A stretch of DNA of 64,000 nt from Phallus indusiatus (GCA_027605045.1 JAQFWX010000095.1:184508-248507), one strand, 5' to 3'. Numbered from the stretch's first letter, positions 45,462 through 59,107 are shown. Program-made: numbers and translations. The notes: a model not told the origin generated them from the letters alone.

Positions 45462-48135
45462 TTAAGCTTCCGATACCTTCTGCATGAAACCTGCCACACG
45501 TCCTAACTCTATAATTTGTGGTTCACTCTCTACCGCAATAACCAAATTTTCCAACATCTAAAAATTGCTCGATAGTTGAAACTTCCTCTGTGTTATAACT
45601 TTAAAAGATCTACCTGTTCAACTTGATCAAGAGGTACCCCCGTGCAAAGCGATACAATTCTTTTGCATTGAAACTCCTTTTCGGCACTTGCTCCTTGTAA
45701 TTCCTTTAATCTCAATCCCATCATCTCTCCCGTTCTTGATAACCACAATTTCATTCTTCGCATTTTTAGTAAGGTGTCACGAGTGTTATCTTCCGGAATG
45801 GGGGGTTCAAAATCCAGAGAATTAGTGGCCATGTCGTCGAAGCCGACACCGACAAGTGTTGATTCTGGGCCACGGTACACAAAAGGTCCTGTGGTGTTGG
45901 GCTCACCGTCAATGATAGTCCGGCCTGTCCAATCTACACGGTCTTCAAGTGCCAATGCGCGTTCAATATTCCTGATCCGTTGTTGAACTTGGTCCAATTC
46001 GGCACATTTGGACTGCCACGATTGTATTTGCCTTCGCTGATCGGCCAAACTGCGTGTTGAAAGACGTAATTTATTCTGGACGGATGCTAAAACATCCTGT
46101 TTCGTTTTAAGCTCTGTCTGGAACTCCGTACTTAAGTCGTTAATCATAGCTGTCATATCTAAACCAAACATCAAAACAATATCTGAGAAGAATTTGATTC
46201 GAAACAAACCAGCAATGATGGCTTTGCTCTTTTGGATCGGAACGGCCGGGACGGCTCGTAATTGAGCGAGGAAATCATCGGCTTTGGGAGGCAATTGAAG
46301 AGGATCCTAGAAAAATAAATTATAAGTTGTGCCCAGGTCACATCCGATTGCCACCTACATCACCGTCTAGACCGAAATCACTAGGCCTAAGACCTAGTTT
46401 ATTAGCCAGCATGCGGTTTGCTCCACAGTCGAGTAGCGTTTTGACTAAGCTACGATTACCAACTCGGGCAGCGATATTTAATGCAGTATCGCCATGAATG
46501 TCTTGAATATCCACTAAACTCTTAAAGTCACCGCCCTCATGTTCAGCTATCCACATTAAGACACCCTCCAGGTAATACCGAGCTGCTGCTGCGCGACCGC
46601 GCACGCCAGCAACATGTGCAATATGGTGCAAAACGCTAGAATGAGAGCCATCCAAAGTTCGAATGGATGGATGTAAATTTGAAACCAGCACATGAAAGTT
46701 TTGAGCCTGAAAACTTCCAAGAGAAAGAATGGTACGCATCAAAGGCGTCTCCCCGGCATAGTTCCCCGTACAAGGATTGGCACCATGCTGAACCAGCAAT
46801 TGAGTCAATGTAGCGTTTCCTAACGAAGCTGCGAGATGCAAAGATGTGTGTCCTTGATCATCCAGCACCACGTCCATGTCAGCGGGCGCACCGCTCGCGG
46901 AATCATGGTTATCCAATATAAGATTGACAACTTGATGTGGATCGGCTTGTGGGATGATGGCACTAAGGATAGCGTTACGTTTCGCGTTATGCAAAGGGGC
47001 AAGCTTATCTCCCGGCATCGCCCCTGGAGTTGGCTTGTTTGCCATTCTAACCGTATGAGTCGTGGTAGGAGGAGCTTCCTCCGAAACCTGCGAGCTAGCT
47101 TGAATGCGATTAGCCTCGTACCCAGGCACATTTGGTTGTGTCCCGTTAGCCTTAGAAGGCGACATAGGTTCAAGGCGCTGGCGTTTGGCTGGCGAAGGGT
47201 GCCCTTCCGCTTCAAAGCTTGTCGAAGGAGCACTTGCAGTAAATGCACTTTCCCCGTCTTGTCGCATATTCTGTGAGCTAGATGGTCGGGGGACGTCCGT
47301 CGATCGAGGTCGTTTCAGGTTGGGGGAAAGAGCATGGGAAGGACTTGGAACAGGTGCTGGCGGTTGTAGCGGGGTAGCTGGCATTGGGACAGGTTGAACA
47401 GGAGTCGGGGCCGCCGGACGCGACGGATAAGAAACAAAATTTGGGCTGTAAAAACACATGACGAAATCATTATTATTATCAGGTTCATCTCCCTGTGTCG
47501 GACGCTGGAGAGTGTCTTACCTAGGCAGCATAGGCGGAGCCAATTGGTTCGACTGTTGGGCGTGCTGTGGATTCGCGAAATAGCCGACATATGGGGAAGA
47601 AAATCCTGGTGGTCCCGAAGGCGGTCTTGCAGGTGCGAGAGCTGGTAGTGTCGGAAAGGAGGTCAAAGTCGAGGCAGTGGGCATGTAGTCAAAGAGGGGT
47701 GTAAGAAGGTGGGCGACACCATACTGCGCGGCAACATCCCGGCCACGTTGTAGAGGTATCCTGCAAGGAAAAGAGTATGAATTACATCCCGGATGACTAA
47801 AACCAGAAGGCCGTACCAGGTGCCCTGGTATTTCCCGTATCCGCCTTGGACGATTTCGTGTTTTCCCGGAAGAATCTCTTTCTCTAATATTTTCGTTCTT
47901 CTACCTTTATCTATACCAGCCACCTTCAGAATCTGGGTGGCATTTACGTATGAATCTACGCGTCGACGCATAACAGCTATACCACGTATCATGCACTCGT
48001 ATACCTGTCCATTGGCGTGTGAAACCCTCTAACGTCAGAAACATAGTGCACAAGGGTCTACATTACCTGTACGGAGGAATATACAGCATTGTATATCCTG
48101 ATTCCGGTAGACGGTCGTGCTTGGTTTGTCGCCAT
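45462..48135 (-). CDS. MBF-type transcription factor (APSES domain, ankyrin repeats; Mbp1/Swi4/Res family)
   Basis: This is the DNA-binding subunit of the G1/S cell-cycle regulator. The first exon starts at 48135 and reads [20 protein letters not shown]. The APSES/KilA-N fold continues [40 protein letters not shown] and [21 protein letters not shown] Pro/Ser-rich linker (47640-47060) includes a basic patch ([10 protein letters not shown]). Two clear ankyrin repeats follow ([40 protein letters not shown]). The C-terminus is a coiled coil for partner binding. The true end is a small last exon 45559-45462 ([13 protein letters not shown]), reached from a GTAGAT donor at 45614, rather than the open-frame stop at 45593. 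Confidence 0.9.
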
Positions 48136-48344
48136 CGTAGCCGCTCTGTAATTCAAAGGGAGAGGAGAGAAGGGGACAGGTGGAGCGAATAATGGAGAAA
48201 AGAAACGCGCCGCACCCACGGGCGAAACGCGTCGTACTCATTAAGCGCTTGTGCCGGTTCTCGGCAAATGCTCGAATACAAGTGTAGTATTGGACGATAA
48301 AAACAACAGTTGAACATTTATTGCAGTACATTTATAGAAGTCTT

Positions 48345-51300
48345 TCAGATTTCGCGACTTTCCAGAGTGCGGGATAAATTAAATGCAGCTGATATCAGGG
48401 TAACATGCGTGAATCCCTGTACCGCGTTTCCTAACCCCTCTCCCGCTAATCCAATCTCTTCAGTGCACAATCCGAGGTGATTGGTGTATTGCAGGAAGTC
48501 CTAAAATAAGATGAGAATCCGATGTAGAGTGAGGATGTAATAGGTCTACCTCAAACATGTTTCTGGCTTTGTGTAAGAGTTCAGCGTCGTATTTTCCTGC
48601 ACGGGTCAGAGCTTCTACCGCCCTAACAGACACGCTAATCAAACTAATTCGACACCGAGAGAATAACCTTCAACGTACCATAGAGTGCCTTAAGAGTTGA
48701 TGTTATAAATACTCGTCTCACAATTGTAAATATGCGCTTACATAGGCAGAATGTACCCTCTTCACCTCCAACTCCGTCACTGGCCTTGGTAACATCATAA
48801 CGATAAACGAGATTCTATGTAAAAGTTAACAAGGAGATAAATAAACGAGGCACCGGAGAAATTACGTTGGCTGTAAGCCCCCTCTTTCCGGTGATTTTAG
48901 GATGCGATGAAGAGTGCTCAGGAATCTCTCGTCCGTCTACAGAATCATGCAGTCAAAGCCATGAAGAAGTGTGCCGTCGGAGACGGTACCTACAGCAGAA
49001 GAGAAAAACACCAGAGGCATAATGAGAACTGCTGAGTCGAGAGTATCGATGCCCTCATAACTTTGGGCGAAAAATTTCTCTTCTTTGTTCCAAGCACGAT
49101 TCATAATATCTTCATAAATTTGATCCCTCGCTTTATACCACTCGAGGCGGTTGGGACAAGGGAAAGAGCGTTTATCGGCCAAACGAATAGCTCTATCGAT
49201 GGCAACCCACATCATTATCTTAACAAATGTTAGTTTATTAAATTAAATGATTTCTCGTTCATGCCTTTGAGTACTAGATAGATATGTAGGTTAGCGGCAG
49301 CGAAAGGTAACCAGCATACTAGTTAACATACAGTGAAATTGCGCTTGGTATCCCTCACTTCCCTGGTAGAAGAAACGATTGAGAGTTGTATTGAATATAT
49401 ATATCATAAATAAATAGATAATACCATATAGACCTAAGAAAACCTATAAGGACCAAAGAGATGAGAAGCGAAGAGAAATGGTACGTGCAGATCAGGGTCG
49501 TTATAATGTTTTACAACATCTATACGAGAATGTTATACCATAAACAGTGATCGACTTCTTTATTTTGACTTACACTCCGTTCTATAGCAATCATTAGATT
49601 CAGAAACAAATAAATACAATTATACGTACAAGTCTCGTACAGCAAGCCTTTTATGACATCGCATGAGGAAGATATCTATAAATGAAGACTGTTTGCTCAC
49701 CATATGTCATATGACAACGGTTTTCCAAACTACATATTGTCCTTAGTGTAGTCATTAAAGAATTCAGTAGAAGAAGTTACCTTCTGGCTCAAATAAATAC
49801 AGTCCAATCTGCAAATCGTTATAGTGAGTTGAAATTAGCAATAGATTATGCGCTACGGATTTAATAACATTAGCATTTATTTTTAAAATGTAATATAACA
49901 ACTTACCAGAATCAGACGCACAGTTCTCCATATATATCCTAGGTTGGTACGTAAATCAATAAGCGAATAGATATGGTTTTATTTGTCTAACCAGTTGCAA
50001 ATGATCTGCTGCACCATTCCCAATTCTACAATTTCATAAGTGATAAGTCCTAAATGAAAGGTTTGTCTTACCTGACTGGCTTGGAGCTAGAATAGAGCAT
50101 CAATCCATCGTTGAAACAAATATATGTAGTGAGAAATCACCCTTTATGGCCATCGAGATGCGTCAGTTCTATCTCTTCCAAGTCCTTTCCACCTAGAAAT
50201 AATAATTCAGATTCTCATTTGCTTTGTAGGACAACAAGCCAACCATGTATAGTATACCTATGAAACTATAAATTTCATTGAAATGGAAGTGCTAATTCAC
50301 ATACATTATCTGCAATGACCCATCTTCATTGCGATGTTGCAATCGCGAAAATATGAACTGCATATATGCTAGCGAGCGTCGTGAGTATTCGAGAAAAACT
50401 ATGCCGTGAGATTTTAGGACTACCGTTAGCCTCCTCAGTAAATCCCAATCGAATTAGAGCGTAGAGCGTGAAGGAAGAATCACGGATCCATGATGCTCTA
50501 TAATCCCAGTTCCGAGTACCGCCTATCATTTCAGGAAGGGAGAAGGTAGGACTTGCGACGATAGCGCCGGTAGGTTCAAAAATGAGTAATTTCAAAGCAA
50601 GAGCACTGCGATGTACCGCCTCTCTCCAAAGACCTTGGTATGTGGATTTCCTAATCCAGTTATTCCAGAAGTCATTAGTACTCTGTTTATGAATTAGCGC
50701 AATTCAACACAGCGTAATTAATTTGTAACTCTAACCTGGAGAAGTACATTCAACAAACGCTAATTGATTGCTTAGTATGCCTTATCAAAAAACCAGAAGC
50801 GAAATACGTACACTAGTCATGATAGGGTCGTCTTTGGCGCGTAATTTGGATTCACCCAAAACGAGAGCTAAAATGCTAAATCAGTATTTTATGAAAATAT
50901 TACAAAAATAAACATCACCTTCTAGACTGACACCCAATTCTTTAGCTCGTTCTGCGGTGGGAAAGTGATATTTAGATATATCAGCCTTTTTAGGGGGTAC
51001 CCTCAAAATAAACCTATGCCAAATTTTGAAAACAGTGACAAGAACGCGTGATAAATCGTTTACCAGACAGCTTGACCTTCCTCTAAGAGAAAGTCGGAAC
51101 AGACCGAAATCCCTAGGTGACCCTGATTGCGGAGGTCCAACGGTTTCAAATTCACTTCAGGAAGTGAAACGAAATCTCCCAAAGTGTCAGGTACAAAGCG
51201 TAGATCAAGCTCTGTTTGAGCTTCAAGGGAGGAGAAATAGGCTCTATTATGTGGCTGCGACCTCTTTTTAATGGTCGGGTCAGCGCTATAATCTGGCAAA

Positions 51301-52181
51301 AGCTCGAATGTATGGGAAGAGCGAGCATAATTGAAGGCGGGAGCACATTCCATGCGAATGGGAACTTTTCCTCGTATAACCTGAGTGATATATGAAAAAC
51401 TGGAACTAGAAGTGCTGTCATATTGATACCTACTTCAACTTTTCTGACAAGCCAGAATAATAAAGGTTTCTCTTTGGATTCATTCAATGGGAGGAAGTCT
51501 AATTGCAGGTTAGACAAGACTGGAAAAAATAAGGTGCAAATACAAACCCATTACTTGCGCAACCCCCGACGCATGAAGGAACCTAAATAGTAGTTGCAGA
51601 AGATTCAGGTTGAGTCTTTCGACGAGCGCTCACTTTGTGGTTAAAACCTTTTGCATTTGTTTAGTCGAGTCAATGCGAATCCTTACAAACAACATACATT
51701 GGAACTAGGGAAGTAAGCCTGTTTGATGCTATATCCTTCGCAAGCCGGGGAGATAGAAAAGTGACCACCCTATGGGAAACAACATTACGACCAGTTCGGT
51801 AAGTAATAATATGGTTTGACCTTATCCTTGTCCAAAATCCGTGCGAAAATGGAAGGCGAGTCAAAGTGTGGCACGCAGTAACTTTCCACTGAGAGCGATC
51901 ATGAGGCAACGTGAGAGCAATGACGACATAGGAAGGCTATTCACCGGATCCATCAATACTGATCTGCAAGGTAAACACGTCAACTTTCACGGAGAAACGT
52001 ATAGACAGGAGTAAGGGGAGAAGATATTTACCATTGCCGCGGTTCGCATGTTACCGACCCTGTTTTCGGAAACAAGAAATCAGCTTCTAATTGGACGAAA
52101 CACATGGAGCCTCAGCATATACAAGCCATGGTCCTGAATTTCAAGGTATCCAGTTTGGGATCTAACGGATGGGTTCGTCAT
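48345..52181 (-). CDS. Glycoside hydrolase family 15 enzyme (glucoamylase/trehalase-like)
   Basis: This is a predicted cytosolic alpha-glucosidase of the COG3387/GH15 type, acting on alpha-glucans or trehalose. The start at 52181 gives [18 protein letters not shown], then [20 protein letters not shown] and [20 protein letters not shown] over the next exons. The catalytic region is [20 protein letters not shown], then [20 protein letters not shown] (50460-50580). Later come [67 protein letters not shown] and [20 protein letters not shown], ending at 48345. Between 49220 and 50330 the protein is split into many exons of about 10-50 bases inside AT-rich introns. More than 20 exons are likely, and internal joins are approximate. 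No signal peptide. Confidence 0.82.
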
Positions 52182-52469
52182 TGAGCAAGCAAGTAATAGA
52201 ACTCGGAGCAGAAGAAGGCAGTGTGTTTCTGTTCTGTCAATGACTCATGCACTCATGAGGCATCTGATGATGGTTCCCGTTTGTGCGCCAAACTACCGTA
52301 ACCGTGTCTCCGGCGCTTGTCAGGGTGTCATCACGTGCATCAACGTCGCGTTACAGATTTGATCATCTTTCCATCTTCTTCGACTCCTTAATCTTGCAAA
52401 TTGAATTGACACACCCATGTTAGCCCATGCAGTCAACCCCAAAAGCGAATAAATATCCAGCGGGGGAGT

Positions 52470-53273
52470 ATGATACAAAAATGCCCGTCGCCGCGACCAC
52501 CACGGTCGTGGACCTCTCCAGGTTTGTCTTGCTCTTGGGTTAATACGTTGGAACATCTCCCCTCACTGTTGCGAAAAAGCAATCTTCAAGACATCATGAG
52601 TCAAAACATCGCCAAGACAGCTCAGTTCGAACAGAGACTTGGAGCTTTGCAGGTATATATATATCCCTTGACAATGCCTTGTTTCTCCAGCCGAGACTTA
52701 CTCATCAAAGGAAGCTTTGTCTGCTAACTTGAAAGAAGCCAACGATGTGCTTAGTTTATACAATCAGAGGAGGAAAACTATGGCTGTGGGGTCGCTTTCT
52801 GTTGCTCTTTCGAGTTGGTCTCATCGTTGATTAGGAGTCCGCCGCCAATGCCAGACAGAAAAACAGCGAACAAGTCCCTACGATAACTCAGAATGCTGAC
52901 CAAACCCACGATGCTATCCACATTATCGAATGGAAGCTACCTACCATTTTGACTCAGCTGTTGAATATAAGAAAGGTCTACGATCTGGGACGCAGGAGGG
53001 TGAGCATATGTGATTTAGTTGCGAGATCATTATTATTTACGAGTCAAATCTTGCATACTATAGGCACAGGTATTACAAGCAGAGCTTGAATGGGTGGCCA
53101 AGTCCGATTTCGAACGATGGCGGTCAACTCTTTTGGGCAAAAGTCCTTTGTCTGCACAGCAAGTGAAACGAGAATGGACACGATTGTTCAAGAGGCTGGC
53201 GCTTATTGTTTTATTCATTTCCACTTTACTTATCTATTTTTTGTGGGGAATTCTTAATCGGACTCCTACCTGA
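52470..53273 (+). CDS. Small coiled-coil protein with C-terminal membrane anchor
   Basis: No family recognised. Five exons join in frame to give about 205 residues. The core is helical and charged: MSQNIAKTAQFEQRLGALQ, EALSANLKEANDVLSLYNQR, ESAANARQKNSEQVPTITQN, WKLPTILTQLLNIRKVYDLG. The protein ends with basic residues, one hydrophobic helix (LALIVLFISTLLIYFLWGIL) and a four-to-six-residue lumenal tail, the layout of a tail-anchored protein of the ER, mitochondrial or nuclear membrane. The N-terminus is uncertain. The open frame begins at 52470. An ATG at 52482 in another frame would need an intron near 52524. It is divergent from the GH15 gene. Confidence 0.6.
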
Positions 53274-53765
53274 TTACTCTTGTAAAGCTCGCATCTTGTA
53301 CCATACTACTGCACACCACATCATCATCATCATCATATCATCATCGAGATTTTTTGCCAGAACCTCCATACTAGCTCATAGGCATATTTACACAATATAT
53401 ATATCAGTTAAACTTCATTTAAAGTTAAATTCAAGTAAAGGAGTCGAGGTCAGATTTGTGGCAGTCATCAAGTTTGGGAAATTCTTGAGTATTACGATGC
53501 TAGGAGAACAAACAGATAAACTGCTACACAAATTCAACCATCCGATGAAAGAAAAGCCAAAAGGCAAAAATGCGCGCATATAAACTAAGCGATCACAAAA
53601 GGAAAAGCATACAGCTATAACATCACTGTCCGTGGAATCTACAGGAGACGAGCATAAACGAAGGTAACGTTTGGTAGAATGTAACCCACGAAGATGTACT
53701 ATAAACAAAAAAAGCAAAAATAAGGGTATATCAGGTAGAATCTTTCGACCAAGCCCCCCTGCTGT

Positions 53766-54475
53766 TTAGGACGTCAACGGCTCCGGAGCCGGAATGATGC
53801 GAATGTCAGTACGTCGAGAAACAGGAGGGTCGACAGCAGGACGCATTCCAGCGTAAGTTCTCCTTCTGGGGGAAAAGAAGCCGGAGATACGAGCAGGAGT
53901 GTTGGGAACAGGGGAGATGTTGCGGGTCGAAGGAAGTGCCGGTATACCAGGTTGAGAATGCTCTTCAGATAATCGATTTGCTAACGCCGGATTCTGTGAC
54001 GCAACTGATATCCCCGTACGCACGTTCGTTGCTACTGGAATACTATTATTGGTTGTGGCCATGGGCTGACGGTCAGAGGCTGATTCCGAGCCATCGAGGA
54101 CGTATGACATGGGTCGTGGACTGGCAACAAGTTGGACATCACTATCGGACCAGACTCCCCATTTGGTTGTCCATCGTTCGACATGTCGGGACGAACCAAC
54201 ACATCCATAATGCGACGCGCGGTAAGTCTCTCGAATCGTTGAGCTTCGTCGCGAGCCGTAATTTCTTCCTCTGTCAAAAATGCTTCGTAAACGGCATCTT
54301 CAGCTTGAAAGAATTCGTCAGAATCAGGATCGAACGCATTCCACCGACTCCATTTTTCGATTACTGGGCACTCAGTCTGCGCCGTGGCGTTCTCAGTCGG
54401 CGGCGAGGGCTGAGTCGCGGCCTGTTCGGTCGCTCGACGCGTCGTCAATAATGTAGAATACAGTGGTCGGCCCAT
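53766..54475 (-). CDS. Unrecognised, mostly disordered protein
   Basis: It starts at 54475 (MGRPLYSTLLTTRRATEQAA). A conserved-looking acidic helical block follows (WSRWNAFDPDSDEFFQAEDA, then YEAFLTEEEITARDEAQRFE), then a Ser/Pro/Arg tail (SPRRRTYAGMRPAVDPPVSR) ending PAPEPLTS at 53766. The two parts lie in different frames. They join cleanly only through a 35-base intron (about 54120-54154, donor GTCTGG, acceptor GCCAG), shorter than any other here. A frame shift or unseen splice is the alternative. The gene converges with the tail-anchored protein gene. Confidence 0.45.
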
Positions 54476-54859
54476 TTTTGTTTTGAGTGATTAGGAGAAA
54501 TGAGTACTGTTGTACAAGTGATTTTGCGGGGAAGGGGTAAAAGAGAGGTTGAGAGGATTGCTGTGATGGCGCGGCCAGGTTCCTTTTTGCAAAAGAAAAA
54601 AAAGTTACACAAGGGTCACAGGATCACGTTACACAGCCTTCGGCAAAGCACCGACGTGTGACAAGACGGTCACACAACAAGAATCAAGAATCTAGATCGC
54701 TTAATTCTGAGGACGCTGCGGCTATTATTCCAAAGTAGGCAAGTAAGCCAGTCTCGTTCAAGTTGAGTAAATCAATAAAATAACGTGCCTGCTGTGTTAT
54801 CGTCGTTCACCGAAAGCTAACAACATTAATCACTGATGGACTTATAAGGGTTGCAAATT
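54476..54859. promoter_or_regulatory. Upstream region with GTGAC/GTCAC motifs
   Basis: These 384 bases separate the start of the gene at 53766-54475 from the end of Nto1. GGTCACA, GTGTGACA and GGTCACA occur at 54618-54675, echoing the denser cluster at 35080-35280. No gene is seen. Confidence 0.3.
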
Positions 54860-57800
54860 TTAACAAACCTGCTGATCGGGAGTTATACTAGTAGACTCGA
54901 CCTCTTTGCCTTTATATTCAGGATCTTCCATTTCTGCCATAGCATCCCTAAGAAAGTTGCTTAATAGAATCGCACAGCACCTGTGTTTTGACACAAACCT
55001 AAACGCCTTCCGACATGTCTGCCTCATCCGAGCTGTGCGGAAATTTTGCATTTTCCCTCGTCCAGCCAAAAGCATGTCATCAAGGTCTATACAACATTAG
55101 TGAAAAGAAACAATCTGGACATGTAATAGCACCTTTGTCTTCACCAAGTAGCCTTAAATTAGTTGTCTCCAACCATTGCCTGAAAAAATGTGTATCGATG
55201 ATCTCGTGATGCATGTTCAAAATTAGCAAACATACCACGATCTTGATTTGTCGAAAAACTGGACTAGAATCAAAGGCCCTCCTTCTGTTCGCACCGCATT
55301 CCCCTTACTTTGCAACACGTCTATCGGTACGCCCTTGGTATCTTCTTCCCAAACGACTGCAGCCCACCAAGGGTATGACTCTGTATTTCGTATCAGTAAC
55401 ATCAGAGCATTGGCGGAGAATCTGCATACCCATTTTAGCCCAGACTGAAATGAAGAAAAACATTAGAACGCCAACAACGTTTTATATCTGATAATGAGAT
55501 GCACACCTAGCGTGCCACCAGCTAAACTTTTTCCTTCCTGCAGCGTAATAACACCTGCTGATGGACCTGGAGCCTTAGGACGCGCAGGCGCTGGTTTTTT
55601 CGCTTTGCTATGTGATTTAGACGTAGTCCGTCGACTTGGTTGGCTTATCTTATCGCTTGTGACGATGCTTGTACTCCGTTTGGTCGCCGGCTCGTCTACC
55701 GAGATTTTGTTAGTTTCGATATCCATATCGTTAAGCTTGACCTCCTCTTCGGGCTGCTCTTCAGGAGCGGCTGGCAATACAATTTCTTTGTCAGCAGAAG
55801 CTTTCTCTGCATCCCGGTCTACAGACCCCAACATTCATTAGTGATGAGAGTTGATCCTAATTACAGAAAAATAAAACCTACCCAATCGCTGGCGTTTTTT
55901 GGGTGGTTGTGTATCCCTGCCAACAGATTCCTGCCCAGTACGACCATGCCTCCTGGATCCCGAAGTCAGTATCCACCCACGATCGAAGTTCATAAAGGAA
56001 TCGCGATCGTCCATTGATTCAACCATATTAGGTACACCCTGACCTGGTAACACCAAGTGCTCCCTTCTCCAACTACGTGGTTTCACAGAGGGAGTAACAG
56101 GCTCTTCTCCTTCTACAACCGCAGTTGAAGGCTCCTGTGATACTTCAGCTTGGATCTCGCTCCCTTCATCGGGATTTGTTGATGCAAACCATCGGATCGG
56201 TTGTCTCAGTAGATCGACGTCCATTTTTACAAGAGGACCACCGTTGCTGCGTGTTGCTCTCGGTGCACGGAAGCCTGGAGTTGTATCAAGAAGCGCCGCA
56301 GTATCGGCAGCCAATGCAGCATGGGCCTCCTTCCGTCTTTGTCTTTCAAGTTTATAGTCCCGCTTAGGCTTCTCTGCTCTCGGCTGCTTCTCTTTCTTTG
56401 GCTTGGGTATTTTAAGGGATATTGTCGGTGGAGAGGGTTTGTAAATCGGTTGTTCGATTCGAAGTAACGATGTAATGGGATCTGCGGTGAGCACAAGCCT
56501 CGTCTCATCTTTGAAATCATCATCAGAAATCAATAAGTTCAGTGTGTCTAGCTCGGCTTCCAGGTTTCCAACAGCGTGTTCTTCAGAAAAACCAGAATCG
56601 TCGCCAGTGTCTCGGCGTATAGTGGGCAGTTGATAGAGAGAATCAATGATATTATTGGAAGCCGTTTTGAGCCTTGCCGCTGTTTTATAGAAAAGGGTGT
56701 CACGTTTGTTGTAAAGCATTGCATTGTCAAAAATCAATTCTATGTCAGCCTGTCGAGAAAAAGGCTAAGCAAGTGTTTCGAAAAAGATGTCAACCTTCAA
56801 ACCTTGAACGCATCGAGATGAGTGTATTCTCCTGCGTTTAACTTGTCCTCAATTGTCAAGAAACACATAGGATTTTTGATGATATCAAAATAATCCGGAG
56901 CCTCCGACTTTGTTACTGGCCGATAAAACAGCTCGTTTCTGTCTAGGCTAAAGAACTATGTAAATAAAAACGCCTGATTGGTTATTACAAGGATACGAAA
57001 GGATACGATACCTCTGAATTTGTTCGAAAGCTTGTCGGATATGTTTGTCATGGGGAAAGAGAACATCGGTTATTAATTGCCGAATTAGTTGAGCTTGTGA
57101 AAGCTTGATCGTTTCCCGTTGCTGGACCAAACTCGTCAGTTTCTCGACATGATCAAGATTTTTTCGCAAGTTTTTCAAATACTGCAAATTAGAGTGTTAG
57201 CCAAATTGGGAAGGTAGAGGTAACAATTCGAACATACATGATATTTCAAGGCCTTCTGTTCGTCTGAAATATGTTTATTGAGAGTTGACGCTGTCCAAGG
57301 CTAAAAATTATATGAAATACTGTTTATACTGAGAGAATTGACATGCTTACCTCCAAATGTAGCCGCTTCAACAAAGGGGCGCCCCGTCGAGCTTCGCGTT
57401 TGAGGCTCCAATACCTACAGATCATTCGGATAAATTGTGGTTTTTGTGAAAACTTCTTCGTGTAGTAGCTTTCCAGTTTATCTATGATATACTGCGGAAC
57501 AAGAGGAGGGCCGAGCGAGTACTTCTTTGAGTAGGCCCGAGCAATTTTGGAGGATTTTGGGGTACGCGCTTGTATAGTCAACGGTCCTTCAAAAGTGTCG
57601 GAAATATCACCCCTAGTTAATTTAGCTTCATCCTAACAAGCTCATTTGAGTGCACGTAATCACTAGAAGAAAAGACAATATCTGACTGGTAGATGTTTTT
57701 CACAATAACCTTTGAAGGAAGCCTCCTCTCCAACTAGTCCTTTCATTCCCATTAAAAGCTTTGCTCGTCTGGCACAGGTAACATGAAAAGCAGCGAAACA

Positions 57801-58916
57801 TGTCTGTTTATCACATTGAATACAAGCACCGTGTCGATTTTTACACAGCGAGCATGTCTGCGTAAACGTAGTAGGTAAAATGACAAAGAAAAAGGGACGA
57901 AGCTTACTAATTTCCAGCGACTTTTGGGAACATGGTCTATATTTTCAATGGGTTCCATGAACATGGTATTACCAACAGTAACCTCAGGAATGAACATAGC
58001 GCAGAGCAGATGCGCCCATAACCCCGTGCTTGTTTGTTTGAAAGCACCACCTTCATTGGGACAGAATACACAAGCCTGCGCGAGCTTCAGCAAGGAAAAA
58101 ACTAGACAGTAGGAGACGCGTACCACTGGGACCTCTGGCGATACTGTACATTTCCTGCATAGCCATTGGCCTTCAGGTATGTAGGGTACACCGTAACAGT
58201 CTACAAACCAGATGAGCGAAATGCATGCGCACATATCGCGAATGCCCACCTTGATGGACAGCCAGATTACACCCATCGCAAAAAACAATAGCATTGATGT
58301 TCTCTCCTTCTCCGTCATCGCAAATGACACAAGTTGAATCTTCGGATGGAAGACCTATATCTGATTTGGGTACTCGTTTCATCTGATTAGGGGGGTTGGT
58401 CAAAGATAAAGGGTTATCATCAGTACGCGCGAAGTCACATACGAGCTCGAACCATTCCTTTTCCAGCCGTCCATTAAAATCTCAAAGGTTTCAGATGAAA
58501 CTGGCCCGACTTTAGATTTCTTTCGTTCTTCGTTGACTAAGTCTAACCATTCTTGATCCTGTTCGTCCATGTCGTACTCTACTTGCATCGACAACTCGCT
58601 TTCAAGTGGTTCTAATCATTCCGTGTGCCTGTAGGTACAACAGTCTGTTTCAAGTAGCGTTCTTAGCTCACCGATGTAGCGAATATAATGGTCCGGTCGA
58701 GTAAAAGATGAAAAATCATTGTCTATCAGGTTATTAGGCTTAGAACTATCGCGTAAACCTGAGAGAGCGAATGTACTTACATCCATAGGATCTCGCATTG
58801 GCATCCGTTACTCCAGCAGGCTCGTTAACATCATCATCCTCTACTTTTCGAAAAGACACTTTAGGTAGTGGAGGTGGTGCTGGACTTGCGACATGACTGC
58901 CTCTTCCAGGAGCCAT
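54860..58916 (-). CDS. NTO1: NuA3 histone acetyltransferase subunit Nto1 (BRPF-like: EPC-N, PHD-Zn-PHD, bromodomain, PWWP-like)
   Basis: This scaffold subunit targets an H3 acetyltransferase to methylated chromatin. It starts at 58916 ([20 protein letters not shown]). An EPC-N-like stretch follows ([20 protein letters not shown]). Then comes PHD1 ([27 protein letters not shown]), a zinc knuckle and PHD2 ([32 protein letters not shown], then [15 protein letters not shown]). The bromodomain lies at about 56950-56640 ([19 protein letters not shown], then [20 protein letters not shown]). A C-terminal PWWP-like part begins [20 protein letters not shown] and includes [10 protein letters not shown]. 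It ends near ITPDQQVC at 54860. About 17 exons. It is divergent from the tubulin cofactor gene. Confidence 0.88.
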
Positions 58917-59107
58917 GTAAATTTACGGTTGGTTTTGGAATAATGAAATTTGAAGTGTCGAATTAGGGAGAGCTTTCCTGGCACGTGATTGTGACGTCCC
59001 AATTATGTAATATGGTCCAATCAATGACGGAATCAAAAGGGTAAGCCTAGTACACTTGACGATCAACGCGAGCGCTGAGATCAGTGAGCTGCTCATCTCT
59101 TCAAGAA
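58917..59107. promoter_or_regulatory. Bidirectional promoter Nto1 / tubulin cofactor B
   Basis: The 190-base gap contains CACGTG at about 58982 and GTGACGTC a few bases later, resembling E-box and CRE/ATF sites. No TATA box is obvious. Binding is inferred from sequence only. Confidence 0.3.

Noticed and set aside
46836..47397. Plus-strand open frames opposite the MBF gene
   Set aside because: They lie antisense to clear ankyrin and linker coding sequence and show no family features.
53313..53346. ATC trinucleotide run that might be taken as a repeat array
   Set aside because: A short simple repeat in the 3' untranslated region; no unit-spacer structure, so not a CRISPR array.
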